Positions 8,933 to 17,851 are shown, numbered from the stretch's first letter. The stretch is 64,000 bases of DNA from an uncultured bacterium (GCA_905214105.1 CAJMKK010000001.1:62001-126000), one strand, 5' to 3'. Notes: generated by a model not told the origin, from the sequence alone. Numbers and translations: made by a program.

Positions 8933-8968
8933 GAAACCCCGGCAGCTCTTCGCAACTGCCGGGGTTTC
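8933..8968. repeat. 13-bp perfect inverted repeat (hairpin)
   Basis: GAAACCCCGGCAG (8933-8945) pairs perfectly with CTGCCGGGGTTTC (8956-8968) across a 10-base loop. No T-run follows on either strand, so it is not a classical intrinsic terminator. It lies upstream of both flanking genes. Confidence 0.6.
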
Positions 8969-8979
8969 CGCGGAAAAGG

Positions 8980-9043
8980 GGGACATGATCCTCAAGCGAA
9001 CGGCAAAGGGGCAAACCGTTTTCGCTCAACTGCTTTATGTCCC
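8980..9043. repeat. Imperfect inverted repeat with GGGACAT/ATGTCCC ends
   Basis: GGGACAT at 8980-8986 and ATGTCCC at 9037-9043 bound inner arms AGCGAACGG and CCGTTTTCGCT. It looks like a dispersed palindromic repeat rather than a gene-specific site. Confidence 0.45.
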
Positions 9044-9145
9044 TCGCTCGCCGGCTTAATCGGCTCACGCCGCGCCCACACAAAGCCGCTACACCTGTGA
9101 CGGAGCTATGAAGTGGTATCTATGCCGGAGCGGGCTATGCCAAGG

Positions 9146-9200
9146 AGTGTCCCAGATTGCCGGCAGATAAGGAACGTCCCCAGGTGCCGGTCGCGGGCGT
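9146..9200. repeat. Dispersed repeat with GGAACGTCCCC core
   Basis: Contains GCCAAGGAGTGTCCC, then TTGCCGGCAG, then AAGGAACGTCCCC. The same three blocks in the same order recur at 11388-11438, and the core recurs in a perfect inverted repeat at 35871-35928. Confidence 0.6.
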
Positions 9201-9303
9201 GACTTTCGTCCCGTTTAATACTCCGCTGACCTAGATGTTCGTCACATGAACCCGCAAACGTGGGACAATGACGCTACTGGTATCACAGACAAAGGATGTG
9301 CCT

Positions 9304-11250
9304 ATGAACGCCCCCGTTGCCAAGACCTGTCGGCAGCGCTGCCCGTTTGCGCGATTTGCTTACATTTGCGCGCTCGTCGCGTGCGCGCTGCTGCTGCTAC
9401 CCGCCGTTGCACGTGCCGACGGGTATTCCATGACCCAAACCTACATCAGTGCCACGGTCGAGGCCGATGGATCGCTGACCGTTGTCGAGGGACGCCAGTT
9501 TGATTTCGACGACGACATCAACGGCGTGTTTTGGGAGATCAATACGGGCACCAACCAGCAGGGCGGCACGGCGGGCGTTGACGTGCTGAGTGTCGAGGAA
9601 GAGGACACCGCGTTTAACAAAGTCGATAGCGCGAACAAGGGCGACTCTGGCGTCTACACGGTTGAGCAGACCGGTGACGGCGTAAGGATTAAGGTGTTCA
9701 GCCCCCACGAGAGCGGCGACAGCGCGATCTATTACGTGAGCTACACCATGACCGGTGCGGTTATGAACTGGGCCGATACCGCCGAGCTCTACTGGAAGTT
9801 CGTGGGCGACGGCTGGTCTGCGGATTCCGATGACGTCGAGATGGAAGTGTGCTTCGCAAATGCCGCTGCCGGGACGGCGGCCGTCAAGGGCGATAACTTC
9901 CGCGCATGGGGCCACGGCCCGCTGACGGGCGACGTGTCGCTCGATGCGGACGAGCCCATGGTCACCTATACCATTCCCTGCGTGCATGAGGGCGAATTCG
10001 CCGAGGCACGCATCGCCTTCCCCAGCGACTGGGTGCCGCAGCTTGCCGTCTCGGGCGAAAAGCGCATGTCGACGATCCTGAGCGAAGAGAAGGAATGGGC
10101 CGACGAGGCCAACGCTCGCCGTGAGCACGCGCGTGCGGTTGCCGGCGCGATTGCCGTGGTGTGTGTTGCCGTGGCGGTTGCCTATACCGGTGTGATCGTG
10201 ATGCTTAAGCTGCGCAGGCCCAAGCCCAAGCCGCTCTTTCAGGACGAGTACTTCCGCGATGTGCCCTCGGCCGACCATCCCGCGGTGCTTGCAGCTCTTA
10301 TGAGCTGGAACGACGTGCCCGATCAGGCATATATCGCCACGCTTATGAAGCTTACCGACGACCGCGTGATCAAGCTGGAAGAAGCGACCGAGACCAAGAA
10401 GAAGGGTCTGCTCCGTCGCGAAAAAGAGGAGCAGACGTATCGCATCACAGTGACCGACGAGGCCTGGAAGGCTGCCAAGAAGGACGGCATCGATCGCGAT
10501 GTGCTCAAGGTCTTCTTCGCCGGCGTTAAGCCCGATAAGGACGGAGTCCGTTCGCGCACGTTTAGCGAGCTGGAGGAGTATGCCAGCGAGCGCATCACAT
10601 CTGTTGGCGACAAGCTCGAGGACTATCAGAGCACGGTTAAGGGCAAGCTGGAGGCGCGCGAGCTTATCGCCTCGGACGGCACCATCGCCCTGGTTGCCGG
10701 CTTGGTTCTCGGCATCATTATTGTCTGTGGCATTTTGGGCTCTCTGTTCTATGCCGACTTTGCGGATGCCAATGTCAGTGCCGCTATGATCTCGATCCCC
10801 GTCACGATCGTGGGCTTTGTCCTGAGCTGCACCTTCCGCCGTTACACGCCGGAGGGCGCCGAGGTGGCGGCTCGCTGCAAGGCGCTCAAGCATTGGCTCG
10901 AGGACTTTACGCGCCTGAAGGAGGCTATCCCCAGCGACCTGATCTTGTGGAACAAACTGCTGGTGATGGGCGTTGCCCTGGGCGTTTCGAAAGAAGTGCT
11001 GCGACAGCTGGCCGAGGCCGTGCCTGCGGATCTGCGCAACAGCGACGATTTCTACGACAACTACCCCTGCTACTGGTGGTATTACCATCACTACGGCAAC
11101 GAGTCTCCGCTCGATTCGTTCAACGATGTGTATCACGAGACCATCCGCGAGCTGGCTTCGAGTTCCGATAGCTCGAGCGGCGGCAGCGGCGGCGGCTTTT
11201 CCGGTGGCGGCGGTGGCGGCGTCGGCGGAGGCGGCGGCGGAACGTTCTAA
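9304..11250 (+). CDS. DUF2207 family membrane protein
   Basis: 648 residues from the ATG at 9304, chosen over 9268 because the signal peptide (FAYICALVACALLLLPAVARA) follows it directly. Residues about 40-270 form an extracytoplasmic DUF2207-type beta domain (YISATVEADGSLTVVEGRQF at its start). A membrane helix follows near 280-300 (VVCVAVAVAYTGVIVML), then a cytoplasmic domain, then two more helices (about 460-520). The C-terminus ends in a run of glycines closing with GGGGTF, characteristic of this family. The function of DUF2207 proteins is not established. The gene stands alone, with a good terminator after it. Confidence 0.85.
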   Translation: MNAPVAKTCRQRCPFARFAYICALVACALLLLPAVARADGYSMTQTYISATVEADGSLTVVEGRQFDFDDDINGVFWEINTGTNQQGGTAGVDVLSVEEEDTAFNKVDSANKGDSGVYTVEQTGDGVRIKVFSPHESGDSAIYYVSYTMTGAVMNWADTAELYWKFVGDGWSADSDDVEMEVCFANAAAGTAAVKGDNFRAWGHGPLTGDVSLDADEPMVTYTIPCVHEGEFAEARIAFPSDWVPQLAVSGEKRMSTILSEEKEWADEANARREHARAVAGAIAVVCVAVAVAYTGVIVMLKLRRPKPKPLFQDEYFRDVPSADHPAVLAALMSWNDVPDQAYIATLMKLTDDRVIKLEEATETKKKGLLRREKEEQTYRITVTDEAWKAAKKDGIDRDVLKVFFAGVKPDKDGVRSRTFSELEEYASERITSVGDKLEDYQSTVKGKLEARELIASDGTIALVAGLVLGIIIVCGILGSLFYADFADANVSAAMISIPVTIVGFVLSCTFRRYTPEGAEVAARCKALKHWLEDFTRLKEAIPSDLILWNKLLVMGVALGVSKEVLRQLAEAVPADLRNSDDFYDNYPCYWWYYHHYGNESPLDSFNDVYHETIRELASSSDSSSGGSGGGFSGGGGGGVGGGGGGTF

Positions 11251-11264
11251 CGGTCGTAAATTAT

Positions 11265-11312
11265 GGGATGGGCTTTTCTCGACAGCCGTCGGGGAAAGCC
11301 CATCCCCTTTTT
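11265..11312 (+). terminator. Intrinsic terminator after DUF2207 gene
   Basis: GGGATGGGCTTT (11265-11276) pairs perfectly with AAAGCCCATCCC (11295-11306), followed by CCTTTTT. Placed 15 bases after the stop codon. Confidence 0.85.
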
Positions 11313-11387
11313 ACGCGCTACCTACGAAGACTGTCCCCAGCAACTAGTCATTTAAGAACGTTCCTAACGACTAGGTGCGGTTGCTGC

Positions 11388-11438
11388 CAAGGAGTGTCCC
11401 GGGGTGCCGGCACAAAAGGAACGTCCCTAGCTGCCAGG
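11388..11438. repeat. Dispersed repeat, second copy of the 9146 element
   Basis: CTGCCAAGGAGTGTCCC, GTGCCGGCAC and AAGGAACGTCCCTAG repeat the order of blocks at 9146-9200. A related variant with AAGAACGTTCCTAACGACTAG lies just before it (11345-11375). The copy ends at the stop codon of the leftward acetyltransferase gene. Confidence 0.6.
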
Positions 11439-11439
11439 T

Positions 11440-12081
11440 TTAGGCTGTTAGATCGAGTTCGTAGAGGAAGCTTTCGCGCGGCATGTCGTGGCGGCGCTCT
11501 TCGCGGTTGGCGCGGTGCGTGGCCGTGCGCTTAAAGCCGTGCAGCTCGTAGAACTTCCATGAGCAGTTGGAGTCGGTGTACAGGTGCGCTCTTGTCGCCC
11601 CGCGCGAGGACAGGTGCGAGACCGCGGCGTCGAGCAAGACCGAGCCAACGCCCAGGCCATGGACATCGCGATCCACGGCAAGCAGCGTGACCTCGTTGTC
11701 GTGTGGCAGGGGGCTGCTTTCGAGCAGACGGTTGTTGGTGCGGATGGTTGCGCGCACAAACGAGAGATACTCGGCGCAGGCATCGGGCTCCAGCTCACGC
11801 ATCTGCGATAGCAGCGCGCGCTCGGTATCCATCCAATGTTCATTGACGGTGGCGCCGGAGCTTTGCCCCGCACGCGCGAGCGCAATGCCGCGCGCCTGGC
11901 CGTCGATGACGGCAACCTGCGAAAACGTCGACGACGAAAGGCAGTAGGCAAGGTCGCACGCGGCCTCAAGGCGGTTGTACTCATCGTTATCCGAATTGTT
12001 ATGCCAAAGCTGCTGCAGAATCAGCGCGATGGTGTCGAAGTCTTCGGTATCAAACGGTCGGTAGAGAACCCGCGAGACCAT
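11440..12081 (-). CDS. GNAT-family N-acetyltransferase
   Basis: 213 residues. The acetyl-CoA site motif is visible as VDRDVHGLGVGSVLLDAAV (Q/R-x-x-G-x-G/A type), followed by ARAHLYTDSNCSWKFYELHGFK, the usual C-terminal strand-helix in which Tyr can act as general acid. An N-terminal segment (YRPFDTEDFDTIALILQQLW) is the common start of GNAT domains. The acceptor substrate cannot be inferred. The gene is monocistronic, divergent from purH with 277 bases between, and its 3' end abuts a dispersed repeat. Confidence 0.8.
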   Translation of the reverse strand: MVSRVLYRPFDTEDFDTIALILQQLWHNNSDNDEYNRLEAACDLAYCLSSSTFSQVAVIDGQARGIALARAGQSSGATVNEHWMDTERALLSQMRELEPDACAEYLSFVRATIRTNNRLLESSPLPHDNEVTLLAVDRDVHGLGVGSVLLDAAVSHLSSRGATRAHLYTDSNCSWKFYELHGFKRTATHRANREERRHDMPRESFLYELDLTA

Positions 12082-12358
12082 GGTGCCTCTTTCTTTTGCG
12101 GATGCATATCGAGCACAGTTCTACCACGCCATTGGCATCGAATTATGGTGCCCCTGTGTTCCATGAACTCACCGCGCCCGGTGCCGCGCCCATGCCCTCC
12201 GCTCGCAAGCTTTTTCTGCACATGCGACCGTTGCGGGGTGCATCGACGCGCTCGATGCGCTACATTGAATCAGTATTTTCAATGCCGCTGCGCGAGCGCT
12301 GCAGATCGACGTATCACCGACTCACAGAGCACGGCGGCGTACCAGACAGGAGGACTGC

Positions 12359-13966
12359 ATGGGATCTGATGTGAAGATCGCACGCGCGTTGATCTCGGTT
12401 ACCGATAAAACGGGTGTCGTCGATTTCGCACGGACGCTGGTCGATGACTTTGGCGTCGAGATCATCTCTACGGGCGGCACGGCTCGTGCCATCGAGGACG
12501 CGGGCGTTCCCGTAACCCCCATCGAGGAGTTCACGGGCTATCCCGAGATGATGGACGGCCGCGTTAAGACCCTGCACCCCAAGGTTCACGGCGCGCTGCT
12601 GGCCCGCCGCGATTCCGAGCAGCACATGCAGGAGGCCGCTCAGCACGGCATTAAGCTGATCGACTTGGTCGTCGTCAACCTGTACGAGTTCGAGAAGACC
12701 GTTGCCAACCCCGAGGTCACCTTCGCGGATGCCATCGAGCACATCGACATCGGCGGTCCCTCCATGCTGCGCTCTGCTGCCAAGAACGCCACGAGCGTTA
12801 CCGTCATCTCCGATCCGGCCGACTATGATGCCGTCCTGGCCGAGATGCGCGAGACCGGTGGCTGCACCACGCTTTCCACCCGTCGTCGCCTGCAGGTGAA
12901 GGTCTACCAGACCACCGCCGCCTACGACACGGCTATCTCCCGTTGGCTTGCCGCTCAGGCAAGCGACGTGGCGGACACCTCTGCCAAGCTCGAGATCTCG
13001 CTGGAGAAGGTCGACGACCTGCGCTATGGTGAGAATCCTCAGCAAAAGGCTACGGTCTACCGCTTTGCCGAGGGCTGCGAGAACACCGCGAGCTCTCAGT
13101 TCCCGCTTGTGGGCTCCGAGCAGATCCAGGGCAAGCCGCTCAGCTACAACAACTATCTGGACGCCGATGCCGCCTGGAACCTGGTCCGCGAGTTCGACGA
13201 GCCGGCCTGCGTGATCCTCAAGCATCAGAACCCCTGCGGTTCCGCCGTTGCCGAGGACATCACGGCCGCCTACGACCGCGCTTTCGCCTGCGATCCCAAG
13301 AGCGCCTTCGGCGGCATCATCGCCTGCAACCGCGAGGTTCCCTTTGAGCTGGTTGAGCATTTTGCCGACGAGAACAAGCAGTTCGTCGAGGTCATCATCG
13401 CCCCGAGCTACACCGATGAGGCGCTCGAGCGCATGGTCAAGCGCCCCAACCTGCGCGTGCTGGCTACCGGCGGCGTGGACCACGGTGCCCAGGTGGAGCT
13501 GCGCTCCATCGACGGCGGCATGCTGGTGCAGGAGGTCGACCACGTGACCGAGGATCCCGCGACCTTTACGTTCCCCACCGATCGCAAGCCCACCGACGCT
13601 GAGATGGCCGAGCTCGAGTTTGCCTGGAAGGTCTGCAAGGGCGTCAAGTCCAACGCCATCCTGGTCTCCAAGGGCAAGGCCGGCATTGGCATGGGCCCCG
13701 GTCAGCCCAACCGCGTTGACTCTGCGCTGCTTGCCTGCGAGCGCGCCGAGGACTTCTGCGAGCGCGAGGGCGTGGAGAAGGGCGGCTTTGCCTGCGCAAG
13801 CGACGCGTTCTTCCCGTTCCGCGACAACGTCGACGTGCTTGCCGCACACGGCGTGACCTGCATCATCCAGCCCGGCGGCTCCAAGCGCGATGACGAGAGC
13901 ATCCAGGCCTGCAACGAGCACAATATTGCGATGGTTTTCACGGGTGCGCGCCACTTCCGCCATTAA
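12359..13966 (+). CDS. purH: Bifunctional AICAR formyltransferase / IMP cyclohydrolase
   Basis: 535 residues, the normal PurH length. It catalyses the last two steps of IMP synthesis: transfer of formyl from 10-formyltetrahydrofolate to AICAR, then ring closure. The N-terminal cyclohydrolase domain shows [25 protein letters not shown] and [12 protein letters not shown]. The C-terminal transformylase domain shows [32 protein letters not shown] and [13 protein letters not shown]. The ATG at 12359 follows AGGAGG. It is not clustered with other pur genes here, and no purine riboswitch was recognised in the 277 bases upstream. Confidence 0.97.
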   Translation: MGSDVKIARALISVTDKTGVVDFARTLVDDFGVEIISTGGTARAIEDAGVPVTPIEEFTGYPEMMDGRVKTLHPKVHGALLARRDSEQHMQEAAQHGIKLIDLVVVNLYEFEKTVANPEVTFADAIEHIDIGGPSMLRSAAKNATSVTVISDPADYDAVLAEMRETGGCTTLSTRRRLQVKVYQTTAAYDTAISRWLAAQASDVADTSAKLEISLEKVDDLRYGENPQQKATVYRFAEGCENTASSQFPLVGSEQIQGKPLSYNNYLDADAAWNLVREFDEPACVILKHQNPCGSAVAEDITAAYDRAFACDPKSAFGGIIACNREVPFELVEHFADENKQFVEVIIAPSYTDEALERMVKRPNLRVLATGGVDHGAQVELRSIDGGMLVQEVDHVTEDPATFTFPTDRKPTDAEMAELEFAWKVCKGVKSNAILVSKGKAGIGMGPGQPNRVDSALLACERAEDFCEREGVEKGGFACASDAFFPFRDNVDVLAAHGVTCIIQPGGSKRDDESIQACNEHNIAMVFTGARHFRH

Positions 13967-13987
13967 GTAGGGAGGTGGCGCTGCGGC

Positions 13988-14080
13988 TTGCCCAACCACC
14001 GCACCTTGCCGCTCATTCGTCGCCCGCGTACCCAAGTACGCGTCGCTCCTCTTTCACGGCAATCTGCGGCACCTGGGCAA
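13988..14080. repeat. Long imperfect hairpin (REP-like), 93 nt
   Basis: Outer arms TTGCCCA....CCGCA..TTGCCG (left) and CGGCAA..TGCGG....TGGGCAA (right) pair with two small internal bulges. The centre is GCGTAC-CCAA-GTACGC (14026-14041). It lies 21 bases after the purH stop. Too long and too poor in T to be a simple terminator. Confidence 0.65.
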
Positions 14081-14164
14081 CCCTCGCCGACCTGTTAGGT
14101 TGACTGGGGAGGATGGGATGTTATCTCGTCCCTTGGACCGCCTCGCTTCTAAAATTATCTCTGC

Positions 14165-14202
14165 AAAAGACGGTCGCTCCGTTTGGAGGGCCGTCTTTTT
14201 GG
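14165..14202 (+). terminator. Intrinsic terminator between purH and the next gene
   Basis: AAAAGACGG (14165-14173) pairs with CCGTCTTTT (14191-14199), with an inner CTCC/GGAG pair, followed by T residues. It would end transcripts coming through the purH hairpin. Confidence 0.75.
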
Positions 14203-14240
14203 TATAAGAGGACGGAATGACTAACACGAAAGGTATGACC

Positions 14241-14948
14241 ATGCCCCAGATTGATGATGCCGAGCTGTTTGGCAATGCCGAGGATCAGCGTGCGTACGAG
14301 GACTTTTGCGCCAATCAGGAGGCGGTCGAGAAGTTTACGCTCGACAAGCCCGCGCTTGTCTGCCGTTGGCGCATGTCCAACAAAAAGGTGCCCATGCTCA
14401 ACCGCCACATTCGCGCACTGTCCGAGCGCCTGGTGCAGGGCGAGGCGCTCACCCATAACATGCTCAGCTGGGCTAAGCAGCACGTTGAGTGGTCGCTTGC
14501 CGAGGGCGATTACACCGCGCACGACGGCGTGCTCATGCTGGTGATCGACGTTAACGGCAATGCCGCCATGACGGTGGGTGAGTACGCGCCGCTGGCCGAT
14601 ACTTCGGCCAAGGCGCTGCGTGCCCGCTCCGCCGAGGCCCGCTCCGAGGCCGACGAAACCGGCGTGGCGCCCGAGCTGCTCGCTGCCGTCAACAACGGCG
14701 AGCTGGCCTTTGTGGCGCCGGCGGACGAGTGCCTGTGTGGCACGGCGACGCTCATAGAGCAGCTGGCCCAGACCAAGGGCATCCCGGTCACGCGCGTAGA
14801 CATTCCCGCACAGCTCAAGGGCGCCTTGTTCCTGGTAAGCGACGAGCACGGCGTGGTGCCTGCCGCCGACGCCGGCGCCGCCGAGTCTGATGCCGCGACG
14901 GTCGCCTTCTTTGCCGACGGCTACGAAAAGCTTCGCGCCCGCCGCTAA
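14241..14948 (+). CDS. Hypothetical cytoplasmic protein
   Basis: 235 residues from the ATG at 14241, which has GAAAGG at correct spacing; ATGs at 14217 and 14235 are in frame but worse placed. I do not recognise a named family. There is no signal or membrane segment. Features include a helical N-terminal region with VCRWRMSNKKVPMLNRHIRA, a strand-like DGVLMLVIDVNGNAAMTVGEY, an alanine-rich helix, and a C-terminal ADECLCGTATLIEQL. It starts a short unit after the 14165 terminator. Confidence 0.6.
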   Translation: MPQIDDAELFGNAEDQRAYEDFCANQEAVEKFTLDKPALVCRWRMSNKKVPMLNRHIRALSERLVQGEALTHNMLSWAKQHVEWSLAEGDYTAHDGVLMLVIDVNGNAAMTVGEYAPLADTSAKALRARSAEARSEADETGVAPELLAAVNNGELAFVAPADECLCGTATLIEQLAQTKGIPVTRVDIPAQLKGALFLVSDEHGVVPAADAGAAESDAATVAFFADGYEKLRARR

Positions 14949-15127
14949 GTGATTTTTCTGGGACGGGGATTAAAGAATCATTTTGGTTCCCGCCACCGCT
15001 GCGAGTGCGAGGCGGACAAAACGCCCCCGCTCGCGAACAGTTCTGTCACCTTGGCGATGTGCGTGGCGCGCACCTGCAGTTTCGCAGCCATAATGGTGGC
15101 AAGACAATCAAGAGGGGAGCGGAATCC

Positions 15128-15799
15128 ATGGCGCTAATCTATATCGTTGAGGACGACGAGCCCATTCGTCGTGAGCTTGTCGACATCCTTGCCCGCGCCG
15201 GGTTTGAAATCGAGGCCTGCGAATCGTTCGAGCATGTCTCGCGCGATATTCTCGCCGCCGCGCCCGACCTGGTGCTGCTCGACCTCACGCTTCCCGTCAA
15301 GGACGGCCAGCATATCTGCCACGAGGTTCGCCGCGAATCCGAGGTCCCCATCATCGTCCTCACCTCGCGCACGACCGAGATCGACGAGGTCATGGCCATG
15401 ACGCTCGGCGCGGACGACTTTGTTCCCAAGCCCTATAGCGCGCGCGTGCTCGTGGCGCGCATCAACGCACTGCTGCGTCGCACCGCGGCGTCAGGCGAGC
15501 GCAGCACGCTCGTCCACAAGGGGCTGGAGCTCGACCTCGCCCGCTCTATGGTCACCAACACGGCGACCGGCGACAGCACCGAGCTCACCAAAAATGAGCT
15601 GCGTATCCTCTCGCTGCTCCTGAGCCGCGCGGGCAAGATCGTCTCGCGCTCGGCCATCATGCAGGACCTGTGGGACTCCGACGCCTTCGTGGACGACAAT
15701 ACGCTCACCGTCAACATCAACCGCCTGCGCACCACGCTCGAAAAAATCGGCATCAAGGGGTATTTGACGACGCATCGCGGCCAAGGCTATTCGGTCTAG
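15128..15799 (+). CDS. OmpR/PhoB-family response regulator
   Basis: 223 residues from the ATG at 15128, preceded by GAGGGGAG; the frame is open further upstream but the receiver domain begins exactly here (ALIYIVEDDEPIRREL). The acidic pocket is D9/D10 and the phosphoacceptor is D52 in LLDLTLP. T/S (VLTSRTT) and K (PKPYSARVL) complete the receiver. Residues about 130-223 are a winged-helix DNA-binding domain (LTKNELRILSLLL, NTLTVNINRLRTTLEKIG, RGQGYSV). Its sensor kinase starts 9 bases downstream, forming a two-gene operon. Confidence 0.93.
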   Translation: MALIYIVEDDEPIRRELVDILARAGFEIEACESFEHVSRDILAAAPDLVLLDLTLPVKDGQHICHEVRRESEVPIIVLTSRTTEIDEVMAMTLGADDFVPKPYSARVLVARINALLRRTAASGERSTLVHKGLELDLARSMVTNTATGDSTELTKNELRILSLLLSRAGKIVSRSAIMQDLWDSDAFVDDNTLTVNINRLRTTLEKIGIKGYLTTHRGQGYSV

Positions 15800-15808
15800 G
15801 GGCCGGCT

Positions 15809-16852
15809 ATGTCGTTTGGCAAGTTCTTTAAAGATGCACTGCTTCCCGTCGCCGTGTGGACGTGCGGCGTGCTGCTGAGCTGCTTTGTGCTGACGGTCGC
15901 CGGCGCACCCGTTTCTATCGTGGTCGTGGCGGTTGGCGTGTCCTTTATCTTCGGTATGCTCGGCATCGTGATCGAGTACGCTCGCCGTCGCCGTTTTCTG
16001 CGTCAGTTGGAGCGCGCGGCAGAGGAGCTCGAGAGTCCCGCATGGGTGCAGGAGATGGTGCAATGCCCAACCTATGCCGAGGGCGAGCTCGAGTACGAGG
16101 TCCTGTGCCGGGTGGGCAAAGCCGCCTGCGACGAGGTTGCCGAGGGCCGGCGTCAGACCGAAGACTATCGCGACTATATCGAGAGCTGGGTCCACGAGGC
16201 CAAGCTGCCCCTGGCGGCGGCTCACCTGATTCTGGAAAACCTCGACGGCGGCGCAGATGACCCAACACGTGTCGATGACCTGGGTCGCGAGTTGGCTCGC
16301 GTGGAACGCTATATCGACCAGGCGCTGTACTACGCGCGCTCGGAAGTCGTGGAGCGCGACTACCTGATTCGCCGCTGGGACCTTAAGACCTTGGTGACGG
16401 GTGCGATTAAGGCCAACGCGCGCGAGCTCATTGCGGCGCACGTGGCTCCGGTGTGCGAGAACCTCGACTTCGAGGTCTTTACCGACGAAAAATGGCTCGA
16501 GTTTATCCTGGGCCAGCTCATTCAGAACAGCATTAAATATGCGCGCGAGGACGGCGCGAAGATCGTGTTTTCGGGCGCGTTACTGGACGAGGGCCTGGCG
16601 AGCGAGCGCATCGAGCTCACCGTTGCGGACAACGGCTGCGGCGTGTGTGCGGCAGACCTGCCGCGCGTGTTCGAGAAGGGCTTTACCGGCGACAACGGCC
16701 GCACCACCAAGCGCGCAACGGGCATCGGCCTCTACCTGGTGGCGCGCCTATGCTCCAAGATGGGCATCGACGTCACGGCGGCATCCGACTCCGGCGAAGG
16801 CTTTGTCGTAACGTTCGCCTTCTCGACGAACAAGTTCCAATACTTTGAGTAG
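15809..16852 (+). CDS. Sensor histidine kinase, short-loop (BceS/GraS-like) architecture
   Basis: 347 residues. Two N-terminal membrane helices (VWTCGVLLSCFVLTVAGA and SIVVVAVGVSFIFGMLG) are separated by almost no extracellular loop, as in intramembrane-sensing kinases of the BceS/GraS group that respond with ABC transporters to cell-wall antibiotics. The phosphoacceptor is H129 in WVHEAKLPLAA. ATPase boxes are QNSIKYA (N), VADNGCGV (G1), and a G2 region RATGIGLYL. No BceAB-type transporter lies next to it, so the ligand is unknown. The stop is followed by paired palindromes and a terminator. Confidence 0.88.
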   Translation: MSFGKFFKDALLPVAVWTCGVLLSCFVLTVAGAPVSIVVVAVGVSFIFGMLGIVIEYARRRRFLRQLERAAEELESPAWVQEMVQCPTYAEGELEYEVLCRVGKAACDEVAEGRRQTEDYRDYIESWVHEAKLPLAAAHLILENLDGGADDPTRVDDLGRELARVERYIDQALYYARSEVVERDYLIRRWDLKTLVTGAIKANARELIAAHVAPVCENLDFEVFTDEKWLEFILGQLIQNSIKYAREDGAKIVFSGALLDEGLASERIELTVADNGCGVCAADLPRVFEKGFTGDNGRTTKRATGIGLYLVARLCSKMGIDVTAASDSGEGFVVTFAFSTNKFQYFE

Positions 16853-16876
16853 CCGGGCCGTCTTGCGCTGCGGACG

Positions 16877-16902
16877 GCTATGTTCCCGAACGTGAACTTA
16901 GC
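16877..16902. promoter_or_regulatory. Palindromic operator-like site, copy 1
   Basis: Arms GCTATGTTC and GAACTTAGC flank CCGAACGT. Eight of nine arm positions are symmetrical. The 16-base core GTTCCCGAACGTGAAC is identical to copy 2, 39 bases away. Confidence 0.5.
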
Positions 16903-16915
16903 TAAGGCAACTGGC

Positions 16916-16941
16916 GTTATGTTCCCGAACGTGAACATAAC
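16916..16941. promoter_or_regulatory. Palindromic operator-like site, copy 2
   Basis: Arms GTTATGTTC and GAACATAAC are perfectly symmetrical (9 bp) around CCGAACGT. Two copies at a 39-bp centre-to-centre distance suggest binding of dimeric regulators on nearly the same face of the helix. No gene starts just downstream on the plus strand. Confidence 0.5.
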
Positions 16942-16992
16942 TATGAGGCTCAAATGGATCTCCCAAAACAAAAACGTGCAGCCCAAACAAAA

Positions 16993-17030
16993 CGTGCCGC
17001 CCCAAACGGGGCGGCACGCCATCTTTTATC
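16993..17030. terminator. Intrinsic terminator between kinase and stress protein
   Basis: CGTGCCGCCCC (16993-17003) pairs perfectly with GGGGCGGCACG (17008-17018) over an AAAC loop, followed by CCATCTTTTA. It lies between convergent genes; the T-run serves the plus strand. Confidence 0.75.
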
Positions 17031-17042
17031 AGCCAACTCGCT

Positions 17043-17171
17043 GAAGTAAGGCTGCGAAGGCCGCGGGGCCGGGAGGGGTTTCCTAAGGGCGCATCCCGCA
17101 GCCGCAACGCGGCGAGGACGTGCCCGTGGAAACCCCGCAGGCCCCGCGGCCGGTGGGAGCAACGCTACTTC
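17043..17171. repeat. Long hairpin of about 129 nt reaching into the usp stop codon
   Basis: GAAGTA/TACTTC at the ends, GGCCGCGGGGCC (17059-17070) with GGCCCCGCGGCC (17140-17151), GGGTTTCC/GGAAACCC and a central GCCGC-AAC-GCGGC build a nearly continuous stem. The right end overlaps the last codons of the leftward gene. Confidence 0.65.
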
Positions 17172-17602
17172 ACGACCAAAATGTCGCAGTCCGTATTGCG
17201 CAGCAGGAACGTCGAAATCGAACCCAGCAGCGCATACTTGATCGAGGACAGGCCGCGGGCGCCGCAGAGCACCAGGTCGGGCTTGACCACGTCGAGCATC
17301 TCGTCTTTGAGCGTCTCACGAATACGGCCGGCGCGAATCATGACTTCGACCTCGGGAATGTCGGGATTGGCCTTGGCCTCTTCGAGCTGCTTGGCGATGG
17401 AGTTCTTAAATGCCTCCTCTAGGCCGTTGACCAGATCGACCGGATAGGAACCGGCGCTCTCGAGCGCCGTGGAATCGATAACGTGGCCGATAATCAGCTT
17501 GGCGCCGTTGTTCGCGGCGACCTTGATGGCGCGTGCGAGCACAAAATCCTGCTGCTCAGTACCGTCGAGTGAAACAAATACCTTGGTGTAGCCCTCGTTC
17601 AT
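17165..17602 (-). CDS. Universal stress protein (UspA family)
   Basis: 145 residues, the normal size for a single Usp domain. The N-terminus (YTKVFVSLDGTEQQDFVLARA) and the C-terminal ATP-binding pattern G-x2-G-x9-G-S (GARGLSSIKYALLGS) are present, so it is of the nucleotide-binding type. The last strand is CDILVVK. Such proteins help survival in starvation and stress; the exact role here is unknown. It is monocistronic, divergent from uppP, with a good ribosome site (AAGGAGGAAACC) before the ATG. Confidence 0.9.
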   Translation of the reverse strand: MNEGYTKVFVSLDGTEQQDFVLARAIKVAANNGAKLIIGHVIDSTALESAGSYPVDLVNGLEEAFKNSIAKQLEEAKANPDIPEVEVMIRAGRIRETLKDEMLDVVKPDLVLCGARGLSSIKYALLGSISTFLLRNTDCDILVVK

Positions 17603-17851
17603 GGTTTCCTCCTTGGTCTATCGCACGGGCGCGGGGCTCGTGCATCGGGCGGGCGCGGGCGCGTTGGCCGCCGGACACTTTATCTTGTTGCAGTTATACC
17701 CAAGGATTTGGGTTTGACCGCTCGCAATTCTGTGAACGGGCGAGTTTTTTGGTAAGGGTAGGCGCGGTCGCACCGCCAACGGTTGATAATGGGACATCGC
17801 CCGCATCGTCCGCAGAACATCTACCGGCGGGTGTCTAACGAGGGGGTCCCT

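Larger units (their letters stand above)
8790..9303. other. Gene-free stretch with inverted repeats
   Basis: About 510 bases with no credible gene. It holds a 13-bp perfect hairpin (8933-8968), an imperfect inverted repeat (8980-9043) and a dispersed-repeat copy (9146-9200), listed separately. The promoters of gluQ (leftward) and the DUF2207 gene (rightward) must lie here. Confidence 0.6.

Noticed and set aside
8933..8968. Hairpin first read as a terminator
   Set aside because: No T-run on either strand and it lies upstream of both neighbours, so it is listed only as an inverted repeat.
12314..14035. A 573-codon minus-strand frame opposite purH
   Set aside because: Same GC-driven artefact; purH is certain from its motifs.
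17043..17171. A structural RNA gene in the long usp hairpin
   Set aside because: It folds as one simple stem, overlaps coding sequence and has no promoter, so a repeat or mRNA 3' structure is more likely.
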